A DNA stretch of 64,000 nt from Rhododendron vialii (GCF_030253575.1 NC_080559.1:4114501-4178500), one strand, 5' to 3'. Shown: positions 35,634 through 47,031, numbered from the stretch's first letter. A program made the numbers and translations. The notes: generated by a model not told the origin, from the letters alone.

Positions 35634-36842
35634 ATTATCCATCATGGATGGGTTCATCCAATGGCAATTTTTCTGTAGTTGCCGCTTACAACATTGTTAA
35701 TCCTGATGTTGGTTCTCCTGTTAACTGGAATTGGATCTGGAAGTTGAAAGTTCCATCAAAACTGAAGTTTTTCTTGTGGATTTTGCTTCATAATAGTCTC
35801 CCTACTAATGCCTTAAGAGCCCGAAGGGGCATAATTCCCATTGACTACTGCCCTAGATGTGATGAGAATCTCGAAGATATTAATCATCTCTTTCGCGCTT
35901 GTCCTAAAGCTAAAGAGTTTTGGAGTTGTATTCGTAGTAATCATTGGTTAAGTGGGAGCTTGAATTCACCAATCCTTAACTAGATCATCTTAAACTCTAA
36001 AATTAAAACTCCTTATGTCTTAGATATAAACATACCTTGGAACGTGGTTTTTATTGTTTCACTTTGGCAATTGTGGAAAGCTCGTAACAGGAAGAGCTTT
36101 GACAATGTTGAAACAATCTCAACCGTGTGTCTAAGGAATGTCAACATCTACGCAAAGGAAATTTTTTTAGCTTTCAAGGCCCCACAAACCAATGATACGC
36201 GACATGGAGTTCTGATTTGTTGGATTTTACCATCTCCAGGAAAGCGCAAGCTGAACACCGATGGTTACTTCTATGAATCCACCAATAAGGCTGGATATGG
36301 AGGAGTTCTTATAGACAACTTGGGAAAATGGGTGCTCGGCTATTATGGGAAAGCTACAAGCACTAGCAGCTTGGAAGTTGAAATATGGGCTATCTATAGA
36401 GGTCTCACTGTCATCTTCGAGAAAGGAATATCAAGTGTCATCCTCGAGTCCGATTCAAGTGTGGCAGTTAACTTCTACAATGAGAGACCTCCGTCTGATC
36501 ACCCACAACGCCACATTATTGAGGAAGTGAGAAGACTTGCTGATGGAACAAATTCAATTATAACCCACATCTACCGACAAGCAAATCAGGCTGCAGACTA
36601 TCTTGCAAGACTTGGCTTGCAACAAGAAGATGATTTGATTGTAACTAGCTCCATTCCTTTTGCAGCTAGGGAATTCGCCCTGGCAGATGCCATGGGTGTT
36701 GGCTATCTCAGGACTTAGGTCTACGGCTTTGTAGCCTTTTTGTCGCCTTATGATCTTTGTATGCTGAACTTCCGGCTGATGACATTTATGTTCGCTTTTT
36801 TTTAATGCATGAAATTCCGTTTGACCAAAAAAAAAAAAAAAA
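35634..36842 (+). mobile_element. 5'-truncated LINE (3' end: zf-RVT and RNase H-like)
   Basis: The insert ends in an A-run (36827-36842) and is flanked by the 14-base repeat 'caaagttgacgtgg' (35620-35633 and 36843-36856). The translated 3' end of ORF2 shows a zf-RVT block, WKLKVPSKLKFFLWILLHNS with CPRCDENLEDINHLFRAC, then an RNase H-like domain with LNTDGYFYES, LEVEIWAIYRGL, ILESDSSVAVNFYN and HIYRQANQAADYLARLG. One in-frame TAG (35981-35983) interrupts the otherwise continuous frame to 36718. The reverse transcriptase and endonuclease parts are absent because of 5' truncation. The element cannot move by itself. Confidence 0.9.
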
Positions 36843-37405
36843 CAAAGTTGACGTGGCTTTGGCATTCAATCAATAGTAAGGAGAATAATGTTCATCCTGA
36901 ATGGTAAACAAAACTTAACTCATCTTCACTCATGTCAAAGTTGACGTGGTTTTGGCATAAACCTTCAGCTTACCAATTTTGACAGCTACGTATCCTCTCC
37001 CATGCCAAATTTCAAAAAGTAACCGTTGAAGGTAAAAAGCAACTGTTAGTAAGTTCAAAACCTTTTTGTACTACTTGTTTGAGTATTTTTTTCTTTTAAA
37101 TAAATAGAATTCGGCACAAAGATTGGAAAAAATGTTTTGATGTCATATTGAAGATGCCACATAAACTTTCAAAAAAAATTGACATCTCTAATTTGAAGTC
37201 TGAGTGTTGGAGATCTTCTACAAAAAGATGTTTCACAAGCAAAATTTATCATCCCAAGTAAGGCATTGGACACAGAGGAACCTTTAGTCTTGGAAGAAGA
37301 GCCAGAAGACGTATACCAATTGCTTTCATACCCGTGCAGTGGAGATCGACCAGAAAGAATGGCTGTTATCGTTGCTGGCTGTGGTCTTAAAATATGGTTG
37401 CGTTC

Positions 37406-37413
37406 TATAAAAA
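37406..37413 (+). promoter_or_regulatory. TATA box of MT-B2
   Basis: TATAAAAA in 'gcgttctataaaaatgg' is 51 bases before the ATG at 37457. The spacing is shorter than in MT-B1 because the GA tract is shorter. Confidence 0.7.
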
Positions 37414-37456
37414 TGGAATTGGGACCAACCATTGATCCGCAGAGAGAGAGAGAGAG

Positions 37457-39839
37457 ATGGCGGATTTGTTCCACAGGCAGGCAAAGAATTACGCAGAGTC
37501 TCGGCCGAGTTACCCAGAAGAGCTGTTTGAATTCATTGCCTCAAAGACTCCAAATCACGACCTTGTTTGGGATGCCGGCACCGGCAGTGGCCAAGCCGCT
37601 AAATCTGTAAGCCTCTCTCTCTCTCTCACACACACATTTTAGAATGATGGATTGTCCGTTTGTTTGAAGATGCTACTAGTGTGAAAAAATATACTCCCTC
37701 AGTCTCAAATTTTTTATCCAGTCCGCAAAACGGAGTGTTAAAAATAACAGTAATGCTACACGCACAGTAAATGTGCACAAATTTTGTGCACAGATTTTTT
37801 GTGGGGTCCACTTCGGGTCCCACACAAATAATCCGAGCCGTTCATTAAATGTAAAACATTTTTTCAAGACTCATCGCAAAAAATCAGCTTAATTCGATAT
37901 CTATAAGTGTTTGATTCAATCATTTAACTTTTCATTATCCTGAGATTCGAATAAAAAGTTAAATGATTGAATTAAGCATCTGTGAGTATCGGATTGAGCT
38001 GATTTTTTGCGGGGGCTCTTGAAAAAATGTTTTACATTTAATGAACGACTTGGATTATTTGTATAAGACCCGTAGTGGGCCCCACACAAAATCTGTGCAC
38101 ATTTGCTGTGCCTGTGCGTGTAGCATTACTGTAAAAATAATGCAATTTTTTTAATAAAAAATTTAAATTTTTTTCATAAATTAAAAATACTCATTGATAT
38201 CTAGTAAGTTGTTGAAAAACTTTTAATTTTTTCTTGCAAAAAATTATATTATTTTTAATACTCTGTTTTGCGGATCGGACAAAGAATTTGGAATGGAGAG
38301 AATATAATCTAAGATCACTGAACATACGTAATTCTGTTGGACTAATAGTTCATCATAGTGCAAGAACAGAAGGCAGTGGCATTCGAAGCGTTCGGCTCAA
38401 TCCTCCAATTCCGAACAGTTTTCAGCATCTTCGAGTTCATCCAGTGCCCAGATAATTGGCCGGCTCATTGATCGGGCTTCGAAAGCTACATGAACAAATC
38501 ATACATGCAAAAATAAATAAATGAACCGTGGCAGTCCATTTTTTCCTGCTCTAGTGTAATTTGTTCATGTAGTTATTGACGGACGAACGGGAGCCCAATG
38601 CAGCTTCTTTTGTCCAATGATTTTTACTCGTGTCAAGACAATGTTTTTGAAAAAGGTCACCAGCCTGAAAAAAAAGAATAAAAGGAAAAAAGAAAACGTG
38701 ATGTCATAGAAAACAGTCTCGTATTGTTATACTAAGGGTGTGTTCCATTAACTAAAATAAATGTGATGTATTATGAGAGAATAATCTATCTTAAAGAAAT
38801 ATCAAAAACTCTGTAAATCTATGAAACGAACTTCAAGAACTAGAGAGAGAAAGCTATGGTGAAGAGAGAGAAAAGAGACTTTCATTCCTGTATGTTTTTG
38901 TTCGATGATTACAAAGCAGGGGAAAACCCCCTTTTATATGCTCCTGATTACAAGCTACCAGTCTTAGCCTTACTAACCTCAACTAATTAACAAACTAACC
39001 ATACACCACTTAATGCTGACGTGGCAAAAGCTTTTTATTCTGTAGCTGACTTAGAAGAAGAATGAGCCATGCTTGAGTTCAACTTCTTTACATATCTCGT
39101 AAAATAGAAAATAAGTATTTAAGAAATAAGAATTTTAATGAAACGAACCTAATAATATTGCAAAAACAAAAATTTGCAGCTAGCAAAGCTGTACAAGAAT
39201 GTGGTAGGCACAGACACGAGCCAGGAGCAACTTGACTACGCACCCAAGCTCCCCAACGTGCGATACCAATGCACCCCTTCGAACATACCCATGTCCGAGC
39301 TCGAATCCAGTGTGGCACGCTCGGGAACGGTCGATCTTGTCACCATAGCCGCAGCCCTCCACTGGTTTGACCTCCCCACCTTCTACCAGCAAGTCAAACA
39401 GGTTCTCAAAAAACCCCACGGCGTCATTGCTGCCTGGTGCTACAGCGTTGCCAACGACAATATTCCCTTGGTCAATGAGAAATTCGGCGCTGCTTTCCGA
39501 CAGTTTTATGCTGACTCCCAGCCTTACTGGGACCTAGCGCGTAAGGTTATGGACGACAAGTACAGAGGGATCGATTTCCCATTTGAGCCGGTAGGCGATG
39601 GGGCGAACCACACGGGGCCATTCGAGTTCACGACTGAAAGGGTGATTGATTTGGAAGGCTTTCTCACGTTCATAAGGTCGTGGTCAGCTTATCAGACGGC
39701 AAAGGAGAAAGGAGTTGAGCTTTTGAGAGATGATGTGGTTGAGAGTTTCAAGAGAGCTTGGAGTGAAGATGGTGGTGATCGAAAGGTCGTGAAGTCCACT
39801 ATTTATCTAAGGATTGGAAAAGTCGGAAACTTAGAGTGA
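37457..39839 (+). CDS. SAM-dependent methyltransferase MT-B2, two exons
   Basis: Exons 37457-37606 and 39180-39839 are joined in phase 0 (GT-AG), giving 269 residues. It is very close to MT-B1, with motif I VWDAGTGSGQAAKS. Differences cluster in the middle: GVIAAWCYSVANDNIPLVNE replaces the TYTVPEANNS region, and the C-terminus is IGKVGNLE. The intron is about 1.57 kb because it contains a Stowaway MITE with another MITE inside it (37694-38303) and about 290 bases of extra sequence (38800-39095) absent from MT-B1. The coding frame is intact, so the insertions may affect expression but not the protein. (GA)n at 37441-37456 and (CT)n at 37613-37627 flank exon 1. Confidence 0.92.
37694..38303. 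mobile_element. Stowaway-like MITE in MT-B2 intron, with nested MITE
   Basis: The ends 'ctccctcagtctcaaatttt' and 'aatttggaatggagag' and the inner pair 'ccgcaaaacggagt' and 'actctgttttgcgg' are inverted. MT-B1 has the empty site 'gaagaaatatataatctaag' (27313), so the element entered at a TA after MT-B1 and MT-B2 separated. About 384 bases of it belong to a second MITE at 37748. Confidence 0.75.
37748..38131. mobile_element. 384-bp Mutator-like MITE nested in Stowaway
   Basis: The termini CAGTAATGCTACACGCACAG and its inverted partner ending 'gtgtagcattactg' are flanked by an exact 9-base duplication, 'taaaaataa' (37739-37747 and 38132-38140). The whole element is palindromic, including 'gttaaatgattgaattaagc' in the middle. 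It is non-coding. Confidence 0.88.
38800..39095. other. Extra sequence in MT-B2 intron
   Basis: Compared with the MT-B1 intron, about 290 bases are added here, containing 'gaactagagagagaaagc', 'aaacccccttttatatgctcc' and 'gctgacgtggcaaaag'. It looks like a transposon or LTR fragment, but no matched ends were found, so it is left unclassified. Confidence 0.35.
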
Positions 39840-40489
39840 GAGGAGACTCATGTGTGCATTTCTGTAGATCCCACAGAAATGTGTAGTATCACGTAACGGT
39901 ACTCTCGAAATGTTGTATAATTTCACGTACTAGAATAACATGGTTGCAATATATTTTGGCACGACTTTTTCATATATGAAAACAAGTTCTACATATCATC
40001 GATCACCTTGTTCTTGATACAACTATCATGAGTGAATTCTGCTAGAAGATAAGCTGAACTTTGACTGCTAAGTATTGCCAGTACTTAAAAATACCCAAAT
40101 TCCTCTTCATTTAGTATCATTAAAATTCGAGATGAGCATAGCTCAGCTCGCACTCCTCTGTACGTCACTAACCGAAAATCAGATGATGGCTTGTAATGGT
40201 CCGGTTATGCCAAAATTACGGTGTCCCCAAATGGAGGTAGACACCATAGCATCATTTGCTAGTTTATGTCAGCTTTTTGGATAATGCTATGGTATCTACT
40301 CTTACGGTGTCTCCGTTATGCTACTTGTGATTTTCGGTTATGCCTTTTGTGATTTTCGGTTAGGGCAAAGTTCACTTTGACTTCTTGTGATTATCGTCAT
40401 GTGCGGATACCCTCCTTGTGATTCAAAAGTGAGCACGTAACCTACCTGTGCTTTCAAAAAATGAGCACATATACCCTTTTCCGTCCATT

Positions 40490-42220
40490 TAGACGCCAAG
40501 TGTGAAAACACGGGTTTATTGACATTTTTGGTCCCCAAAATATTTTCCATGTTCCGTTTTAGTCCCCAACCTACCAATTGCTCGAAATTGGTCCCCAATA
40601 TTTCAATTTTGTGTTTCAAAGGTCCCCACCGTTAACTCCGTACCCTATTTTCGTCAAAATGATCGGGAAAATTATAAATATCACCCTTAAGATTTATAAC
40701 TGCATATCAGTTAAGTCCCTACCCTATTTCTATAAACTTTATTCAAATCTTTTTCACATTCGTTTATTTTGCATCATTTTTTTTGTATTATTGATTCATC
40801 TCTACGAGAGGAATCCAAAAACTAAAAATTATTATCGAATATAAATTTTTTTGAATAAATTATGACAATAATCCAAAAAATTATTTGTTCCAGCCACCAC
40901 CACTCGTAAGTCACTTACCACCGCAATCACCCATTGCCTTTGTCTCTTCCACCCACCATAGCCACCCATTCAAGTCACCACCTCATAGAACCCACATATA
41001 TAAACGCTTGTTTGTGAGAAATCGAAAAGCTGGATTACTTTTTGGTCTTTATTCAAAAAATAATAATTTTTAATTTTGCATCCATTTTTTTTGTGGATTA
41101 TTGGTTTGTCTCGACAAAAGAAATCTAAAATGTAAAAAATTAAGATAATTTTCTTTAAAAAGTTCATTAAAAATTACCAATAATAAGTTTTTAAGATTGG
41201 TTAATAAGTTTTTAAACCCAAAACCCTTAAACTCTACCCTAGGGTTTAGGATGTAGGGTTTGGGTTTAGGGGTTAGGGTTATTAACCAAACTATTTTTTT
41301 TGAAATAAAGACTAAAAAAATATATCATAATTTTTTGTGGATTATTGGTTGTTTTTTATGAACTTTTTAAAGAAATTTATCTTAATTTTTTACTTTTTAA
41401 ATTCCTCTTGTCGATATAAATAAATAATCCACGAAAATGGATGCAAAACTAAAAATGAAAAAAAATTGAATAAAAAAAAAAAGTAATCCAGCTTTTTGAT
41501 TTCTCGAAAACAGGCCTTAATATATATACGTTCTTTTTTTATCCTCGTATGTATGTTTATTTACTTTCTAATTCCTTTTATATATCTACGTATATACCAC
41601 CGGAAAAATAAGGTGAATGACCAATATATGCATAAAGATAGAGCAATGAATGAGGGAGAGGGGGCCGGAACGTAAGCGATAATGGGGGAGTCAAATTTTG
41701 ACGGTTATGGATTCTATGAGGTGGTGACTTGAATGGGTGGTGATGGTACAGGTTGAAGTGGCAAAGGCGGTGGATGATTTGCGGCGGTAAGTGATTTATG
41801 AGCGGTGGAGGTAAGTGGTGGCTGGAACAGACAATTTTTTTTTAGATTATTGTCATAATTTATTCAAAAAAATTACTTTCCATAACAATTTTTAGTTTTT
41901 GGGTTCCTCTGGTCGAGATGAATTAATAATAAACAAAAGGACTCAAAACAAACAAATAGGAAAAAAAATTGAATAAACTTTATAGAAATAGGTTAGGGGC
42001 TTAACTAATATGTAGTTATAAATCTTAAGGGTGATATTTGTAATTTTTTCAATCATTTTGACGGAAAGATGCTAACATTTAACGGTGGGGACCTTTTAAA
42101 CACAAAATTGAAACATTGAGTACCAATTTCACGTAATTGGTAGGTTGGGGACTAAAACGAGTGAGTAATACTTTGGGGACGAAAACTGTCAATAAGCCGT
42201 GAAACACGCGACTGATGAGC
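40490..42220. repeat. 1.7-kb foldback within the Mutator-like element
   Basis: The left arm marks 'ccccaacctaccaattg' (40563), 'aatatcacccttaagattta' (40677) and 'cagccaccaccactcg' (40892) recur inverted as 'caattggtaggttgggg', 'taaatcttaagggtgatatt' and 'ggtggctgg'. The arms are roughly 750-850 bases. The right arm has additional sequence around 41521-41700. Coding potential is absent. Confidence 0.75.
41212..41281. repeat. Degenerate telomere-like motifs in the foldback loop
   Basis: The loop reads 'ttaaacccaaaacccttaaa', then 'ctctaccctagggttt', then 'gtagggtttgggtttagggg' and 'ttagggtt'. These are both orientations of plant telomere-like TTTAGGG and CCCTAAA units, imperfect and meeting head to head. 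It is short and could be chance in A/T-rich foldback DNA. Confidence 0.5.
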
Positions 42221-42306
42221 GTGTGAGGCACATATTTATGTCCATTTTACCCTCAAATGTCTAACAAAACCCACACTCTCTCTTCTCCACCTACAGACCC
42301 AGTTCT

Positions 42307-42348
<42 letters not shown>

Positions 42349-42923
42349 TGACCATGTCAAGTACTAGTAATTGACAGTGTAGCAAATCCTTGATAGCATA
42401 TTAACTATTACAAACTAGAATCCAGAAGCAGGTGCTAATTCTAGAAATTAATAGCAGGTAACGTGGGTTGAACATACAAAATATGATGAGAGTGTAGTCC
42501 ACCATCAGTGCCGGGCACTACTCAGCTGTGGCATGGGCTTTGGTGCACAAAGATGGCTCGCCACCCTACAGAGGCAGTGCGAGTGCTTGGCTATCCTCTC
42601 TTCCATCTCTTCCACCGAAGATCATTTAGGTTCCACCACGTTCCAATCACCCTTGTTTTCTCTCTTATAAAATTGTAATTCGACTCTACTAAAATCCCAC
42701 TCACAGTAAAAGGGGGCCAAACGAAACGTGATCGAATACTGGAAGATCGAGATGGAGGAAACCCTAGCCTTCACCTTTCTAGCGTAGCGAAGTAAATTGC
42801 TTTTCCCACCTCTGACACCACACCCAACCCTTTCTGTTCCGCCCTTTTAATTTCTTTCTTTATTTAATTTCTTTTATTTAATTTATTTACTAATTTCTAA
42901 CCCTTTCTATATTAACTAATTTT

Positions 42924-43975
42924 TAATTCAATTAAATCGGAACGAAGATCATATTTTTTTTATCATTTTATTCTAAATGGTCATAATGAATTTTTTGCTC
43001 TAAGGCCTTTCAACGATCACCCTAAAATTCATTATTTAGTTTCAAGACTCTTTTAGGGTGTTTATTGAAAGGTCTTGGAGCCAAAAATTTATTACGACCA
43101 TTTATGATGAAATGATTAAAAAAATAACATATTTGCACCAGTTCAAACGGATTGAAAATTGAAACACTTATTTTTTTAATTATTTTTTTGTAATATATAT
43201 AGGGAAAAAAAGAAAAAAAAAGACAGTCGGATTCATTAGAAAAATAATTGTATTCATTAAACAGTCGGATTCAAATGGATTAATTTTTAACTATATATTT
43301 TAATATATAAACGGTGTAAAAAATTAAGTATTTCAATTTTTAATCCGTTTGAACCGGTATAAAGATGTTATTTTTCTGATCATTTCATCATAAATGGTCA
43401 TAGTAAATTTTTGGCTTTAAGGCCTTTCAACGAGCACCCTAAGGCCTTTCAATGGGCACCCTAAGAGAGCTCTAAAAATAACTCTTAGGGTGCCCATTGA
43501 AAGACCTTAGAGTCAAAAATTTACTACAACCATTTACAATAAAATAATCAGAAAAATAACATTTTTGCACCGGTTCAAACGGATTGAAAATTGGAACACT
43601 TATTTTTTTAACTATATGTATCGAATAAGTGTTTCAATAAGTGCTTCAAATTTTGTTTAAAATGGGATAACGGGAAAGGAAACAAATTTTGTTTAAATTT
43701 ATTAAGTATAATAAGTGTTTCACATTTGAATCCGTTTGAACCAGTACAAAGATGTTGTTTTTCTGACCATTTCATCCTAAATGGTCGTAGTAAATTTTTG
43801 GCTCTAAGGCTTTTCAACGAGCACCTATGATTCCTCATTTAGTTTTAGAGTTCTCTTAGGGTGCCCATTGAAAGACCTTAGAACGAAAAATTTATTACGA
43901 CCATTTAGGATGAAATGATCAGAAAAATAACATCTTTGCACCAATTCAAACGGATTGAAAATTGGAACACTTATT
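42924..43975. repeat. Three consecutive hairpin units of about 250 bp
   Basis: Units at about 42924-43170, 43327-43602 and 43712-43975 each begin with sequence like 'aatccgtttgaaccggt' or a variant. They continue 'atttttctgatcatttcat' and 'ctaaggcctttcaacgagca', then run back as the reverse complement to 'ggttcaaacggattgaaaat'. A fourth member lies at 59969-60222 outside this element. They are probably one MITE family that inserted or multiplied in tandem. Confidence 0.75.
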
Positions 43976-44647
43976 TTTGTAACTATATTTTTTAATCTAT
44001 AAAGGACAAAAAAAGGGAAAAAAAATAGTCGGATAAACATGATCAATTGAAACATTTTTTTTCCCTCTCAGTTACTTTACAAAGCCTAGAAATAGATTTG
44101 AACCTATTAATTATCTTACAATTAGTCTTTCCTAGATTTTCTAGGTATACATGCATACTAGCCTACATAAAATGGGTATAAGCGCGCCGGGAGCAACATT
44201 TGGAGGAAATATTGATTAGAATTTGTGTTTTTATGTATTTTCATATTTTGATAATATGTACTCAATTATAATAAAATAAAATTTCGTTTAAATTTATTAT
44301 TGTTCATTAGAAGTTATTTTTATTATTTATTGTTAAGACAAATTAATTAATTAATTAAAATAATATAAACTTATTACGTATAAAGTCAAGTTTAATTGAA
44401 AATAGAATTTGAGTGAACCAAAAAAAGAAGAAGAGAGGTAAATGGAAAAAAAAACAAATAAAGAAAATAATTGAAAATTAAAAAACGAAAAAAAGAGATC
44501 CAAACCGGAAAGAAATAAAAGGAAATAAAGAGAAAAAAAAAAGGAAAGAAAATTCAAACTTGAAAGAAAGAAAAGGAAATAAAGAGGAAGAAATAAAAGA
44601 CGCATACTGAAAAGAAAGAAGGGAGAGGGAGGGGCATTAGTGAAAAT

Positions 44648-44668
44648 GGGGGGGGGGGGGGGGGGGGG
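44648..44668 (+). repeat. G21 homopolymer (with a C-run at 44777-44791)
   Basis: Twenty-one consecutive G residues are followed 108 bases later by 15 consecutive C residues, inside the right part of the Mutator-like element. The runs could form quadruplex structures or pair with each other. Their lengths are also prone to sequencing error. Confidence 0.8.
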
Positions 44669-46383
44669 AGGGGAAGCATCTTTCCGCAGTGAAGCATAAA
44701 TCTCGATTCTCGTCGTCGCCGCCTTTGTTGATCGACAGATGGAGGAGGGGAAGCCCTAAGTCACCCCTTTCCCCCACCCCCCCCCCCCCCCGCTCTCTCT
44801 GTATCAGTCATTCAATTTTTACGTAGTGTGTATAGCTATATGTACAAGGGCATTTTAGACATTTCATTGTTTTTGTTAACGTTGTTAGCGTTGAACCCTT
44901 TTTGAAAGCACAGGTAGGTATTCGCACATAGCGATAACCACATCCACGGGGGGTCAAAATGAACTTTGCCCTTTCAGTTATGCCATGCGTGGTTTCATAT
45001 TATACAACACATAGACTCACACATGACATAACATGGAACCACACATGGCATAATCGAAAATCACAAAAGGCGTAATCGAAACCACAAAAGACATAATGAA
45101 GACACCGTAAGGATAGACACTATAGCATTATCCCGATTTTTTTAATACAATATTACACTCTAAGGTAAATTCGCATTTTTTAGTTTTGTGTCTCATTTTT
45201 TTTTCCTATTCATCTAAGCAAGACAAAGTGGAAAAGTTAAAAATTATGATTTTTACCCAAATATTTTTGAAAATAAAAAGCTCAGAAACCTCCAAAAGCC
45301 GGCTTTATATATCTTGGATATTTCAAAAAATATTTGGGTAAAAGTAATAATTTTTTACTTTTTCAATTCGGTTTGACAAAAAACATGGAAAAATCAAAAA
45401 AAAAATGAGGCGCAAAATTAACTAACGCTAATATTTTTTGAAAAAAACCAAACAAGAAACAACTCAAAAAACTTTAGCAAAACGTCACCTAACTAGTAGC
45501 TAGTAGCCTAGTAGTACTATTCTTTACAATTTTAAACAATTGAAAACATAACCACAAGTTCTCAAAAACATTTTTTAAGCAAGTAACCAATTTGATCAAC
45601 TCGCCTTTGGTCAAAGAACGACGGCCAAACTTCCGCAATCCATGACATGGTACTATATTGTACCAACAACGTAAGTTCAGTGCACCCAGCACACGTCATC
45701 TATCTGACATGGTGAAACCATTTTTTTTTTTAATAACTCAGGTATTCAGGCCATTTTACGCGCAACTCAACTACTATTGGGGACCAATCACACCACGCAC
45801 TTGCGGAGTCCTAATCAAATTCAGAACAAAGCTCCTTATGAGCAATTCATGATCTCAAGGAGTTTATAGCACCTAAGACTTGTCAATTGAGTCATTATTC
45901 AGTAGTCTCGGAATACGGAATATATAGTGTCTGTACTTCCTTTCACATAACATGTGGAGCCAACAAGGTGAATTCACAAATAACATGTGGATCCAGCATT
46001 TTATGTGATAGAGAGCACAGACACTATTCTATACTCCGGGACTACTTAATAATTTTCGTACTTTCATAGCCTAAAAATAAAATGTCAAAAACTACTGCTA
46101 ATTAATCTTATCATTAACTTTAGAGTCCTAGGGTTGTCGAAGTGTACAAAAATTACTAGGGGAATACCAACTTAATTATATATTAAAAACTATAGATTAA
46201 AAGAGCTTAGAATGGTATCATTATACCGATCGTGATAGAACACAGTAATTGTTCCTATGTCATATGCAAGTAGCGTGTAGAGTAATTATTGAATACTACC
46301 GAAGAATCGTGTGATGTTGTTTACGAGATATATAATCTCAGTGCATAAATTAAAGCAAAATAAACAATGTGGGTGGTCACATT

Positions 46384-46771
46384 AGAGCATCTCCAACATG
46401 AGGTGTCAAATTAGTGTTGTCAAATTTTTTTTGAAGGCTTATGTGGCATTTTGACATCTCAAATTTGACATTAAAACCTACTCTCTAATCCTTATGCCAA
46501 ATTATATTTATTTAAAAAGAAAAAAAAACTCAAACAAGCAGTACAGAGAAGTTTTCAACTTTCTAACAATAGTTTTTTACCTTCTAACGGTTACTTTTTG
46601 AAATTTGGTATGGGAGATGGTAGTTGTCAAAATTGGCTTGCAGGAAGTTTATGCCAAAGCCACATCAGCTTTGACATGAGTGAAGACGGATGGGTTGGAA
46701 GGTGAGTTGATGCCAAAAATAACTATTGCACCGTCCACGTCATGTTTGACATTTTCCATTGGAGATGCTCT
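46384..46771. mobile_element. 388-bp MITE with AGAGCATCTCC ends
   Basis: The termini AGAGCATCTCCAAC and TTGGAGATGCTCT are inverted. The paralogous site in unit 1 ('cacattagtctttcaataatc', 31378) lacks the insert. The same family, reversed, surrounds the LINE nest at 35308-37215. It is non-coding. Confidence 0.8.
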
Positions 46772-46785
46772 TCAATAAACTAACA

Positions 46786-47031
46786 AAAGGGTAGTTGTTT
46801 CACAAGCAGAATTAATCATTACGTGATTCATAGGACACAGAGGAACCTTCTTGGATGAAGACGTATATCAATTGACTAGATAAGAACTAATTTACGCAAC
46901 GTATCTAGTTGTTTCACATTAGTCTTCCATTAATCTAACAAAAGGGTAGTTGTTTCACAAGCAGAATTAATCATTACGTGAGTCATGGGACACAAAGGAA
47001 CCTTCTTGGATGAAGACGTATACCAATTGAC
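46786..47031. repeat. Direct duplication of an MT promoter segment
   Basis: 'aacaaaagggtagttgtttc' through 'gaagacgtat.ccaattgac' occurs at 46786-46876 and again at 46938-47031. It matches the distal promoter block seen before MT-B1 (26885-26940) and MT-A2 (31400-31490). The second copy is cut from its continuation by the retroelement at 47049. Confidence 0.75.

Larger units (their letters stand above)
35308..37215. mobile_element. MITE of the 'gagatgtcaaa' family carrying nested inserts
   Basis: Outer sequences 'gagagatgtcaaacatgacgtgg' (35318) and 'tgacatctctaatttgaag' (37180) belong to the same MITE family as 46384-46771 in reverse. The host segment in unit 1 is uninterrupted ('caataatctaacaaaagg', 31390). 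Inside lie the 209-base MITE at 35397, the LINE at 35634 and a partial duplication of their flanks (36857-36949). Confidence 0.6.
40363..44971. mobile_element. 4.6-kb non-autonomous Mutator-like element
   Basis: The termini GGGCAAAGTTCACTTTGAC and its inverted partner 'gtcaaaatgaactttgccc' are flanked by 9-base duplications 'tttcggtta' (40354-40362) and 'tttcagtta' (44972-44980), one mismatch apart. Terminal similarity extends further inward ('tcatgtgcggatac' against 'gtattcgcacata'). No transposase frame was found. The interior is almost entirely foldback structure: a 1.7-kb palindrome, three 250-base hairpins, and G- and C-runs. The empty version of the target is visible in the paralogous MITE at 29380. 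Confidence 0.82.
40279..45133. mobile_element. Palindromic MITE (copy of 29276) split by a large insert
   Basis: The left part, 'ggataatgctatggtatctac' onward to 40362, and the right part, 44972-45133 ending 'tatagcattatcc', together match the 259-base MITE at 29276-29534. The 4.6-kb Mutator-like element at 40363-44971 lies between them. Confidence 0.8.
31798..46850. repeat. Segmental duplication unit, copy 2
   Basis: This is the second copy of the unit described at 23255. It is about 15 kb instead of 8 kb because of the LINE/MITE nest (35308-37215), the nested MITEs in the MT-B2 intron (37694-38303), the 4.6-kb Mutator-like element (40363-44971) and the MITE at 46384. It lacks the PIF-like MITE and the 30507 palindrome of copy 1. 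Confidence 0.75.

Noticed and set aside
42924-43975. Regularly spaced repeats considered as a CRISPR-like or satellite array
   Set aside because: Each unit is a long hairpin with MITE character; there are no short direct repeats with unique spacers.
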